A stretch of DNA of 15,572 bases. Origin: an uncultured Helcococcus sp. Lineage in GTDB: Bacteria > Bacillota > Clostridia > Tissierellales > Peptoniphilaceae. The stretch spans positions 1 through 15,572 of the forward strand of contig CALAZW010000068.1 in the NCBI GenBank assembly GCA_937926545.1, read 5' to 3'. Each line of letters begins with the position of its first letter. Within the stretch, counting starts at the first letter, position 1. The notes under the pieces are model-generated. The model ran no database searches. It saw nothing but the letters and a program-made list of their open reading frames with translations, and was not told the DNA's origin. Positions 9,362-15,117 of the stretch are shown here, in pieces. The translations under genes and the position numbers were made by a program.

Positions 9362-10303
9362 TTATTCCAAAACTAGTTTGGCAGCCCCATACATACCTGC
9401 ATCATTTCCCAGACTGGCCAAGGTTATTTCTGCATCCCTGGTACTGGAAAAAGCATAGATTTTATAATAAACATCTAGGACTTCCAATAAAAAGTCTCCA
9501 GCATGGGATACGCCTCCACCTATGACAAATACTTCTGGATCTACCACAGCTGATATGATGGCAAGACCTCTTCCTAAATACTTACCAAATTTATTAACCA
9601 CCTTAAGGGAAATTTCATCAGCCTGTTTGGCATAGTCAAAAATATCCTTGGCAGTTATCATATCCAAGTCCCTTAAAGGAGAATCTGTATCAAATTCTAA
9701 AAGCATGTCTTGGGCCAGGTATTCTATACCTGTAGCTGATGCCACTTGTTCTAAACAGTTTCTCTTACCACAGCCACATACCCTGTCCAATTCTTCTTCA
9801 AATAAAGGAATATGACCAATTTCTCCAGCAGATCCATTGGTTCCAGAAATTATCTTACCATCAACAATAACTCCTCCGCCTACTCCTGTTCCCAAGGTTA
9901 CTAGGACCACATTGTTTTTTCCTTCTGCAGCTCCCTTCCACATTTCTCCTAGGGCAGCCACATTTGCATCATTTTCCACATATACCTTGGTCTTAATTCT
10001 CTTTTCTATTATATCTGCCACAGGAACCTCTTCCCAACCCAGGTTTATGGCCCTGCTGGCAACTCTCTTATTTAAAATAGGACCTGGCACCCCTATTCCA
10101 ATACCCAATAAATTTTCCTTTGTCAGCTGGTGTTTTGCTACCAGTTTATCCAGATAGTCACAAATATCTTCCAGTATGTACTTGCCCTTGTCCTCTACCC
10201 TTGTCTTTATACTAGACTTGGCTACAAGTTCTCCACCTTCAGTAAAAAGGCCAAATTTGGCACTTCTTCCTCCTAAATCAATACCTATTATATACTTATC
10301 CAT
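9362..10303 (-). CDS. glk: ROK-family glucokinase
   Basis: This cytosolic kinase phosphorylates glucose (possibly other hexoses) with ATP to the 6-phosphate, feeding glycolysis. Its 313 residues are typical. It has the N-terminal phosphate loop DLGGRSAKFG (9-18), the catalytic aspartate D112 in ENDAN (110-114), the second ATP motif GTGVGGG (138-144), the ROK signature EIGH (161-164) and the zinc site H164/C176/C178/C183 in CGCGKRNCLE. IGGG (261-264) closes the second nucleotide-binding region. It has no N-terminal helix-turn-helix, so it is a kinase rather than a ROK repressor. GGAGG lies 5 nt before the ATG. It leads the operon with addB and addA; no functional link between sugar kinase and repair enzyme is evident. 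Exact sugar specificity is not proven. Confidence 0.93.
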   Translation of the reverse strand: MDKYIIGIDLGGRSAKFGLFTEGGELVAKSSIKTRVEDKGKYILEDICDYLDKLVAKHQLTKENLLGIGIGVPGPILNKRVASRAINLGWEEVPVADIIEKRIKTKVYVENDANVAALGEMWKGAAEGKNNVVLVTLGTGVGGGVIVDGKIISGTNGSAGEIGHIPLFEEELDRVCGCGKRNCLEQVASATGIEYLAQDMLLEFDTDSPLRDLDMITAKDIFDYAKQADEISLKVVNKFGKYLGRGLAIISAVVDPEVFVIGGGVSHAGDFLLEVLDVYYKIYAFSSTRDAEITLASLGNDAGMYGAAKLVLE

Positions 10304-10322
10304 AACTTCCTCCTTTTTTAAT

Positions 10323-10328
10323 ATTATA
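10323..10328 (-). promoter_or_regulatory. -10 box for glk-addB-addA
   Basis: Perfect TATAAT on the minus strand, 19 nt upstream of the glk ATG. TTTATT 17 nt further upstream is a poor -35. The implied leader is barely longer than the GGAGG site. Confidence 0.4.
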
Positions 10329-10358
10329 CCTAATATTTGTCTTTTAATAAACTTATGG

Positions 10359-10387
10359 TTTACTAGTCCAATAATTTATGATAACAT
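10359..10387 (+). promoter_or_regulatory. queT: Possible promoter of the queT-yaaA unit
   Basis: TTTACT (10359-10364) and TAACAT (10382-10387) are 17 nt apart. The predicted start near 10394 is just ahead of the riboswitch-like stem at 10403. The -10 is weak; the placement is the main argument. Confidence 0.3.
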
Positions 10388-10430
10388 TTAATAATAATAT
10401 ATAGTGTTTACTTGGCACCCACTTAAAAAA

Positions 10431-10452
10431 TCAAGACGTCGTCGTCTTTTGA
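10431..10452 (+). promoter_or_regulatory. queT: Antiterminator hairpin of the queT leader
   Basis: TCAA+GACG (10431-10438) pairs with CGTC+TTGA (10443-10446 and 10449-10452), with a TT bulge and a TCGT loop, giving 8 bp. It uses both the P2 3' strand of the aptamer and the 5' half of the terminator, so it cannot coexist with either. Confidence 0.55.
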
Positions 10453-10464
10453 CGATTTTTTTTT
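10441..10464 (+). terminator. queT: Intrinsic terminator in the queT leader
   Basis: GTCGTC (10441-10446), TTTT loop, GACGAT (10451-10456), then nine T. The three GTC copies (10438-10446 region) let the 5' arm slide by one repeat. It sits between the aptamer and the ribosome binding site, as in attenuated riboswitch leaders. Confidence 0.8.
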
Positions 10465-10489
10465 GCCCTCTAAACACGAGGAGGTAATT

Positions 10490-10984
10490 ATGTTGAAAGA
10501 AAAATTAACTACAAGAACCATTGCAAGACAAGGGGTTATAGCTGCTATTTACGTTGTCATGACCCTATCACTAGGTGAATTCGCCTATGGACCAGCCCAG
10601 TTTAGATATTCTGAAATTCTAAACCTCTTGGCTTTCTATAATCCAATGAATATTTTTGGAGTTACCATGGGAGTATTTGTTTCCAATTTCTGGTCACCCT
10701 ATCCAATTGACCTTTTATTTGGAACCTTTCACACCTTTATAGCCCTATACTTTATGACCAAGACTAAAAACATCTGGATTGCCAGCCTATGGCCTACAAT
10801 CTTTGCTTTTATTATAGGTTTTGAGATAACTTTTTTCTCAGATGCAGATGCAGCCTTTTGGTTAAATACAGTAAGGGTAATGATTTCAGAATTTATTATA
10901 GTAACCCTTATATCAGTGCCGGTATATAAGTTATTGGAACAAAACAGCTACTTTATGAGGCTCATAAAGGGCTATGACTATTAG
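10490..10984 (+). CDS. queT: QueT-family queuosine-precursor transporter (ECF S-component)
   Basis: A small integral membrane protein, the substrate-binding S-component that takes up preQ0/preQ1 or queuosine precursors together with a shared ECF energising module encoded elsewhere. It has 164 residues with about five to six hydrophobic segments (roughly 14-31, 44-67, 72-90, 95-116, 128-148). The family signature AYGPAQFRYSEILNLLAF (32-49) is present, as is a polar loop before PIDLLFGT (72-79). ATG at 10490 is chosen because GAGGAGG lies 5 nt upstream; an in-frame TTG at 10463 would start inside the terminator's T tract and lacks a ribosome site. A preQ1-type leader upstream supports the substrate. 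yaaA follows after 9 bp and is probably co-transcribed. Confidence 0.9.
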   Translation: MLKEKLTTRTIARQGVIAAIYVVMTLSLGEFAYGPAQFRYSEILNLLAFYNPMNIFGVTMGVFVSNFWSPYPIDLLFGTFHTFIALYFMTKTKNIWIASLWPTIFAFIIGFEITFFSDADAAFWLNTVRVMISEFIIVTLISVPVYKLLEQNSYFMRLIKGYDY

Positions 10985-10993
10985 AGGAGTTTT

Positions 10994-11707
10994 ATGAAAA
11001 TTATTATTTCCCCAGCCAAACAAATGAAAGTAGACAAGGGAAGAAACGGTGAAATAAGCTTAAAAAATCCCAGTCAAGTCATCCTGGCAGAACTTCAAAA
11101 ATTAGACCAAGAGGACCTGGGAAGGGCTCTTAAAATAAAGGGAAATCTTTTAGATGAAAACTATGACAGATATCAAAACTTTTTTGATTTTCCCTCCTAC
11201 CATCCCCTAGACCTTTATAATGGGATGGCCTATAAGGCCCTGGACCAGGACAGCCTGGATGAAAAATCCCTGGCCTATCTTGATGACCACCTGGTTATCC
11301 TATCGGCTTTTTATGGCCCGACCAGGACCCAGGATTTAATCAAGCCCTATAGGTTGGATTTTCTAACCAAGCTTAAGCCAGGTGGAGACAGTCTTAAAAA
11401 CCTTTGGCTTGAAGACTATAATGCCTACTTTAAAGAAGAGGATGTGGTTATCAACCTTGCCAGCCAAGAATTTTCCAGCCTTCTAGATAGAAAGTCTTTA
11501 AATATAATTGACTTTGAATTCTACAAGGATCTTGATGGCCAGTTAAAGAAACATTCCACAACTGATAAGAAGGCCAGAGGCCTTATGGTTAGGTATATGG
11601 CCTTAAATAAAATAGAAGACTTAAATGATTTAAAAAAATTTAACCTGGATGGATTTTCCTATGATGAAAAACTCTCCCAGGCCAATAAATTAGTATTTAA
11701 AAAGTAG
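10994..11707 (+). CDS. yaaA: YaaA/DUF328 peroxide stress protein
   Basis: YaaA proteins lower free intracellular iron and protect DNA during hydrogen peroxide stress; the fold binds DNA and the biochemical activity is still poorly defined. This copy has 237 residues, a little shorter than the E. coli protein. Conserved blocks are all recognisable: ISPAKQM (5-11), YNGMAYKAL (75-83), ILSAFYGPTRTQDLIKPYRL (102-121), INLASQEFS (153-161) and KARGLMVRYM (193-202). GAGGAG lies 4 nt before the ATG. It follows queT by 9 bp with no terminator between, so it should share the queT leader and its riboswitch. The stop TAG is part of the terminator stem that ends the unit. Confidence 0.95.
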   Translation: MKIIISPAKQMKVDKGRNGEISLKNPSQVILAELQKLDQEDLGRALKIKGNLLDENYDRYQNFFDFPSYHPLDLYNGMAYKALDQDSLDEKSLAYLDDHLVILSAFYGPTRTQDLIKPYRLDFLTKLKPGGDSLKNLWLEDYNAYFKEEDVVINLASQEFSSLLDRKSLNIIDFEFYKDLDGQLKKHSTTDKKARGLMVRYMALNKIEDLNDLKKFNLDGFSYDEKLSQANKLVFKK

Positions 11708-11726
11708 GATTTCTCCTACTTTTTTT
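11699..11726. terminator. Bidirectional terminator between yaaA and murE
   Basis: AGTAGGA (11703-11709) and TCCTACT (11714-11720) form a 7-bp stem with a TTTC loop. Seven T follow on the plus strand. Five A before the stem give a T run on the minus strand. It can end both the queT-yaaA and the murE transcripts, which converge here. Confidence 0.88.
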
Positions 11727-11744
11727 GTCTTCTTTTTTCTTATC

Positions 11745-13238
11745 TTATTTTTCCCTAATCTTTTGGTCATAAAGGCCTATCATCTTTTCTGCCACCTGAC
11801 TGTCAGGAACAATCTTTACTGATTTTCCTCTTTCCATGTTAGTGGCATCACTTCCCTTGCCAGCTATAAAAAAGATAGTCTTTTCTTTAGGGTCTTTCAT
11901 CATGGCCTCTATGGCCCTTTGCCTGTCATCATAGCTGGTATAGTCTACTTCAGCTCTTATGTGACTAGCTATTTCTTTATTTATATCATCTAGATTATCA
12001 AAGTTTTGGTCGTCTGGTACCAGGCAGATAAAATCAGAGTATAGACCTGCTACCTGTCCCAAGTCCTTTCTTCTATTAATGGCCTTACCACCTGTAGAAC
12101 CAAAAATAGAAACTATCCTATAGTCTGGAAAGTAATTCTTAATCATTTCATAGGACTTTTCAAAGCTTAGGCGGTTATGGGCAAAGTCTACCAGGGCAAC
12201 CACTCTTTTATCCTCGCTATAGATAAAGTTTACCCTCTCCTTTATTTCCAAGTTTTCCAAGCTTTCATTTATAGTACTATCATCTACTCCCAGTCTTCTT
12301 GCTATGGCTATGGCTGCCAGAGCATTTTCCACATTGTAGTCGCCTAGAAGGGATAGGTTAAAATTAGATGTTTTTTCTTCATTAATTAAGTCAAAGTTTA
12401 AGACTCCTCCTATAAATTCTATGTTTTCCCCCTTGAAATCAGAAGTATTTTTCAGGCTAAAGCTAATTGTTTCCTTGTCCTTGGCCCTTTCTTCTACTCT
12501 TTCTAGAAAATCCATATCCCTGTTATAGACTAGACATTTACTTTGGTCTATCAGGCTTAACTTGGAAGAAAAGTAGTCTTCAAAATCCGGGTGTTCTATA
12601 GGACTAATGTGGTCTTCACTAATATTTAAAAAGGCCCCCATATCAAAGTTTATTAAATCCACCCTATCATATTTTAGGGCCTGGGAGGATACCTCAATTA
12701 TCATATATTCAAGTCCTGCCTCAACAGCCCTATAAAGATTTTTAAGTAGGGGTAAGGATTCAGGAGTTGTAAGACTTGATTCATATTCTTCAAAGCCATC
12801 ATAGGTTTTGATAGAAGAAATAATCCCAGCCTTTTTCCTATCTTCCTTTAGCAACTTCCTATCTAAAATATCTTTTAACATAATAACAGTTGTAGACTTG
12901 CCCTTGGTTCCTGTTACCCCTATAATAAAAAGTTTATCTTGGGGATAATCATAGAAAAAGCTCCCTATTAAGGGCATGGCCTTTCTAATATCCTTTACAA
13001 TTATTTTAGAAAGATCCCTACCATAATCCTTCTCAGCTATCTAGGCCCTAGCCCCTCTTTCTATGGCGTCATCCAGGTAGGCCTCTTTAAAAGCTGCCCC
13101 CTTGCAAAAAAATAGACTGTCCTCTTCTACTTCCTTGGAATTATATGTAAGTGATCCTATTTCTTCATCTTTTATACTTGCATCTATTAATAAATTATTT
13201 TTTTCTAACAATTCTACTAGGTCTTTTATCTTTTTCAT
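11745..13238 (-). pseudogene. murE: UDP-MurNAc-tripeptide synthetase (MurE-type Mur ligase) split by one in-frame TAG
   Basis: MurE adds the third amino acid (lysine, ornithine or meso-DAP) to UDP-MurNAc-L-Ala-D-Glu in the cytosol. Read through, the gene is 497 codons, normal MurE length. The start ATG at 13238 has GAGGAG. Codons 1-65 give the N-terminal UDP-binding part ending ...ERGARA, then TAG (13041-13043). The same frame continues with IAEKDYGRD... and, from M88 at 12977, the ATP loop GTKGKST (110-116), EVSSQAL, DFAHN, the GSTGGKAINRRKD block and a late IAGKGSDATN motif. No frameshift is needed: one base change creates the stop. Other MurE proteins usually have a residue such as tyrosine there, so TAT/TAC to TAG is likely. 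Fragment 12977-11745 has no good ribosome site of its own. PDDQN stands where DAP-type enzymes have DNPR, which argues against meso-DAP. It could be a real null, a suppressed gene or a sequencing error. Confidence 0.85.
13041..13043 (-). other. murE: In-frame TAG (codon 66) inside murE
   Basis: The context is GCC TAG ATA. TAG also ends addA, queT and yaaA in this window, so it is an ordinary stop here and not reassigned. No known readthrough context follows it. Confidence 0.9.
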
Positions 13239-13259
13239 AATCTCTCCTCTTATTATGAA

Positions 13260-13265
13260 ATTATA
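13260..13265 (-). promoter_or_regulatory. murE: Extended -10 promoter of murE
   Basis: TATGTTATAAT on the minus strand is a full extended -10 (TG, one base, TATAAT), 21 nt before the murE ATG. The region where a -35 would lie is inside the terminator palindrome, and an extended -10 can work without one. murE thus appears to have its own promoter, separate from the operon upstream. Confidence 0.65.
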
Positions 13266-13272
13266 ACATAAA

Positions 13273-13298
13273 AGTGAAGAAGATTAATCTTCTTCACT
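13273..13298 (-). terminator. Perfect 26-bp palindrome, probable terminator of the barnase-barstar operon
   Basis: The sequence reads the same on both strands from 13273 to 13298. The stop codon TAA of the barstar fusion is at its centre (13284-13286). On the minus strand the hairpin is followed by TTTTA, a short T run, so termination may be partial. It is immediately upstream of the murE -10 box. Confidence 0.6.
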
Positions 13299-14069
13299 CT
13301 CTATTTTTTTATATTCTTTACTCTTTTCATAGTAGTCTAGGGCATTGTCTATAGTAGCCTGAATCTCCTCTTCCCTAACCAGTCTTACAACCTTGGCTGG
13401 GCTTCCTACTACCAAGGAATTATCCGGTATTAGCTTGCCTTCTGTTACCAGGGCTCCGGCCCCTACTATACAGTTTTTTCCTATGTGAGCCCCGTTTAAT
13501 ATTATGGCCCCCATACCAACTAAAGAATTTTCTTCTATGATACAGCCATGGATAATAGCCCCGTGACCTATGGTAACATTTTTACCTATCATAGTCGGTA
13601 GGCCTGGATCTGCATGGATAACTGAATTATCTTGAACATTGGCATACTCGCCAATGGTTATAGTTTCCAAGTCTCCTCTAATCACTGTATTGTACCAGAT
13701 AGAAGCCCCCTTTTTTAAGATAGTATCTCCTGTAACTACAGCTGTCTTACTCACCCAGGAGTCCTGGTCTAGCTGTGGATAATGATCCTTAAACTTAATT
13801 AACATATCTCCTCCCAAAAAAACATTAATTTTATAGCCTTCTTCTGCCAGGTCCTCAAAAAGGTTTAAAATAGCCTCTCCATAGGAACCTAGGTTTTCCA
13901 AAAGCGAACTGGAATTATATAAATCCACTTCCAGACTACCATATTCACTTAATAAATCCCATAGGCCGTCTAAATTATCTCCGTAATAGTCAGAAAGATT
14001 AAAGGTCTTTCTCATTAGACTGTGAAAGTCTTCCTTAGTTTTTACATTTTTAAAGTCTATTTTAATCAT
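13284..14069 (-). CDS. Barstar inhibitor domain fused to a gamma-carbonic-anhydrase-like (left-handed beta-helix) protein
   Basis: One 261-residue frame carries two whole domains. Residues 1-85 are barstar, the cytosolic inhibitor of barnase: LSDYYGDNLDGLWDLL (25-40) keeps Y28, N32, D34, W37 and D38, matching barstar Y29, N33, D35, W38 and D39 that bind the RNase; D73 sits near the place of E76. Residues 89-261 form a complete gamma-carbonic-anhydrase-type hexapeptide-repeat protein: R131-G-D133, Q146-D-N148, and the three zinc ligands H152, H169 and H174. Such proteins form trimers. The start overlaps the barnase stop by 8 bp (ATGATTAA). GGAGGAGAT precedes M89, so the second domain could also be made alone as 173 residues, the usual length of the free protein. 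A T7 tract sits at the junction, and a gain or loss of one T would separate the two. Each domain is sure; whether the fusion is made in the cell is open. Confidence 0.9.
   Translation of the reverse strand: MIKIDFKNVKTKEDFHSLMRKTFNLSDYYGDNLDGLWDLLSEYGSLEVDLYNSSSLLENLGSYGEAILNLFEDLAEEGYKINVFLGGDMLIKFKDHYPQLDQDSWVSKTAVVTGDTILKKGASIWYNTVIRGDLETITIGEYANVQDNSVIHADPGLPTMIGKNVTIGHGAIIHGCIIEENSLVGMGAIILNGAHIGKNCIVGAGALVTEGKLIPDNSLVVGSPAKVVRLVREEEIQATIDNALDYYEKSKEYKKIESEED
13803..13815 (-). promoter_or_regulatory. Internal ribosome binding site and start for the carbonic-anhydrase-like part
   Basis: GGGAGGAG (13815-13808) lies just before ATG (13805-13803) inside the fusion gene, where it also encodes Gly-Gly-Asp-Met. 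Spacing from GGAGG to ATG is 4 nt, like the yaaA site here. It would start a 173-residue protein ending at 13284, beginning MLIKFKDHYP as free gamma-carbonic anhydrases do. Confidence 0.6.
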
Positions 14070-14544
14070 CCTGCCCCCTTAATAGTTCAAAGGACTTATA
14101 GTGGTCCTTACTATAATAAATTAATCCATCATTGGAGTAGATTATCCTTTCGGCATTTCTTCTACCACCCTGATAATTTATATCTGCCTCATAATATTTT
14201 CTTCCCTCTTTAAGGGGAAGCTTCTTTTCCCTATTGTGAAAGATATCTCCACCTATAAGCATTTTATCAGTTACCTGCCAAAGGTTTCCCTCCTGGGCCT
14301 GCCAACCTAGCTTTTTAGCCTCTTTCTTGGTCAAGTAGTTTTTAGGAAGTTTCTTAAATTTTTCCAAATAGGATACAACTTCCTCCAACTCATAGTAGGC
14401 CTCATCTTCATTTAAGATATCCTCTTCTACCTGCTGATCTTCCAGCTTTTGTGGTTGGTCCAAAACATCTGAACAAGCCACTAGCCCCAAAAGTGATAGG
14501 GCCAATATTAAATAAAATATAAGTTTTTTACTCTTCTTTAACAT
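14062..14544 (-). CDS. Barnase-family ribonuclease, predicted lipoprotein
   Basis: A guanyl-preferring endoribonuclease of the barnase (N1/T1) family that cuts RNA by transesterification. It has 160 residues: basic N-terminus, hydrophobic stretch 8-22, then lipobox L21-V-A-C24, so a signal peptidase II-processed, membrane-anchored extracellular protein is predicted. An acidic linker (about 25-50) leads to the enzyme domain (about 51-156). All barnase active-site residues are found: K73 (barnase K27), R105 (R59), E119 (E73), R129 (R83), R133 (R87) and H148 (H102), with blocks GGDIFHNRE (98-106) and YSKDHYKSF (144-152). The inhibitor gene follows with an 8-bp overlap, giving the toxin-immunity order. 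GAGGTGA precedes the ATG. The classical barnase is fully secreted; the lipid anchor is unusual. Target could be competitors' RNA, environmental RNA as nutrient, or the cell itself. Confidence 0.95.
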   Translation of the reverse strand: MLKKSKKLIFYLILALSLLGLVACSDVLDQPQKLEDQQVEEDILNEDEAYYELEEVVSYLEKFKKLPKNYLTKKEAKKLGWQAQEGNLWQVTDKMLIGGDIFHNREKKLPLKEGRKYYEADINYQGGRRNAERIIYSNDGLIYYSKDHYKSFELLRGQDD

Positions 14545-14560
14545 GGTTCACCTCTTCTTA

Positions 14561-14566
14561 ATTATA
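14561..14566 (-). promoter_or_regulatory. -10 box of the barnase-barstar operon
   Basis: Perfect TATAAT on the minus strand, 16 nt before the barnase ATG, which leaves a leader of only about ten bases. No good -35 is visible; that position would fall within the ssrA promoter spacer. An upstream alternative cannot be excluded. Confidence 0.4.
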
Positions 14567-14574
14567 CTAGATAT

Positions 14575-14603
14575 TTGACTTTTTTCATATTTTTCACTAT
14601 AAT
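14575..14603 (+). promoter_or_regulatory. ssrA: ssrA promoter
   Basis: TTGACT (14575-14580), 17-nt spacer, TATAAT (14598-14603): close to the sigma-70/SigA consensus, the best promoter in the window. Transcription should start near 14610, with RNase P then making the mature 5' end at about 14616. Confidence 0.9.
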
Positions 14604-14615
14604 TAGATATTACTT

Positions 14616-14962
14616 GGGGATGTTTTGGTTTCGACGAGGTTCTGGAACAAAGATAAGCGAGCCGTTGGGCAGACAACGATAAAAAGGCAATTTAAATATA
14701 AAAGCAGAAGAAAATAATTTTGCATTAGCAGCCTAAGCGGCTGCCGACTGACTAGATGGACCCGTAACGTCTAGCATGTCTCAATCATGTCGGGAAACCT
14801 ATTTGGCAAAGCTTTGAGCCAGATACGGAATTTATGAAGCTACCGGTTAACCAGTTTGTTAATTAGCAATGTTAATGGGGAATCAAAAGTAATTAACTAC
14901 GCTCGTAGAAATTCTTTCGGAAAGTTCTTCGGACGCGAGTTCGACTCTCGCCATCTCCACCA
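14616..14962 (+). ncRNA. ssrA: Transfer-messenger RNA (tmRNA)
   Basis: tmRNA with SmpB frees ribosomes stalled on broken mRNA and tags the protein for degradation. The 347 nt start GGGGATGTTTTGGTTTCGAC and end CATCTCC+ACCA, with CCA encoded. The ends form a 7-bp acceptor stem whose third pair is G-U, the alanine identity mark. The T arm GCGAG/CTCGC with loop TTCGACT is at 14936-14952. The tag frame starts at GCA 14704 and ends TAA 14734-14736, reading AEENNFALAA; with the alanine carried by tmRNA the tag is (A)AEENNFALAA, ending in the usual ALAA degron. Pseudoknots lie before and after the tag frame. It is a one-piece tmRNA. Confidence 0.97.
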
Positions 14963-14971
14963 TATAGCTAT

Positions 14972-15005
14972 AGTCGATTTGTATTTTAGATAAGTCGACT
15001 TTTTT
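14972..15005 (+). terminator. ssrA: First ssrA terminator
   Basis: AGTCGATTTG (14972-14981) pairs with TAAGTCGACT (14991-15000, with G-U pairs), followed by five more T. It begins 10 nt after the tmRNA CCA end. Confidence 0.8.
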
Positions 15006-15013
15006 ATTTAAAT

Positions 15014-15034
15014 AAAGACTTCGGTCTTTTTTTT
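15014..15034 (+). terminator. ssrA: Second ssrA terminator with TTCG loop
   Basis: AAAGAC, TTCG tetraloop, GTCTTT, then a T run to 15034. A stable UUCG hairpin directly behind the first terminator gives a tandem stop ahead of the next gene. Confidence 0.85.
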
Positions 15035-15117
15035 ATTGGCCTTATCCGGCCTTAAACAGTCTTTTTTTAGTTTTAAAAGCCCTGAAAATGGGTATATAAA
15101 GAAAATGAGGTGAATAT

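Larger units (their letters stand above)
10403..10464 (+). promoter_or_regulatory. queT: preQ1-I-like riboswitch with transcription-control expression platform
   Basis: Seen: a compact H-type pseudoknot. P1 is AGTG (10403-10406) with CACT (10420-10423). P2 is CTTG (10411-10414) with CAAG (10432-10435), extendable by G10415 with T10431. Between them lie CACCC (10416-10420) and an A-rich strand TTAAAAAA (10423-10430). The order and the ACCC...AAAAAA spacing match the Bacillus preQ1-I aptamer, and C10416 falls near the ligand-pairing cytosine of that class. P1 is only 4 bp and loop 1 differs from the consensus, so this may be a variant. The P2 3' strand is shared with a hairpin at 10431-10452 that excludes the terminator at 10441-10464. 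The downstream gene is the queuosine precursor transporter, which is what this class controls. Inference: preQ1 binding shuts the operon off. Confidence 0.72.

Noticed and set aside
9837..10157. 106-codon plus-strand frame opposite glk
   Set aside because: Its protein looks like a proline/serine-rich antisense shadow and it lies wholly inside a well-supported gene.
9362..10303. ROK transcriptional repressor
   Set aside because: No N-terminal DNA-binding domain; the protein starts at the phosphate loop and has the kinase residues.
10403..10464. preQ1-II or preQ1-III riboswitch
   Set aside because: The larger stems and the conserved downstream hairpin before the ribosome site of those classes are absent; the small H-type pseudoknot fits class I.
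10463..10489. Upstream TTG start extending queT by nine codons
   Set aside because: It begins in the terminator T tract, has no ribosome site, and ATG 10490 has GAGGAGG at proper spacing.
13041..13043. TAG read as pyrrolysine or a reassigned codon
   Set aside because: TAG closes three other genes here, no pyl genes are seen, and a MurE site for pyrrolysine is not known.
15036..15053. GGCC...GGCC inverted repeat as a third terminator or operator
   Set aside because: Only 4 bp of stem and not directly followed by a T run; too short to support.
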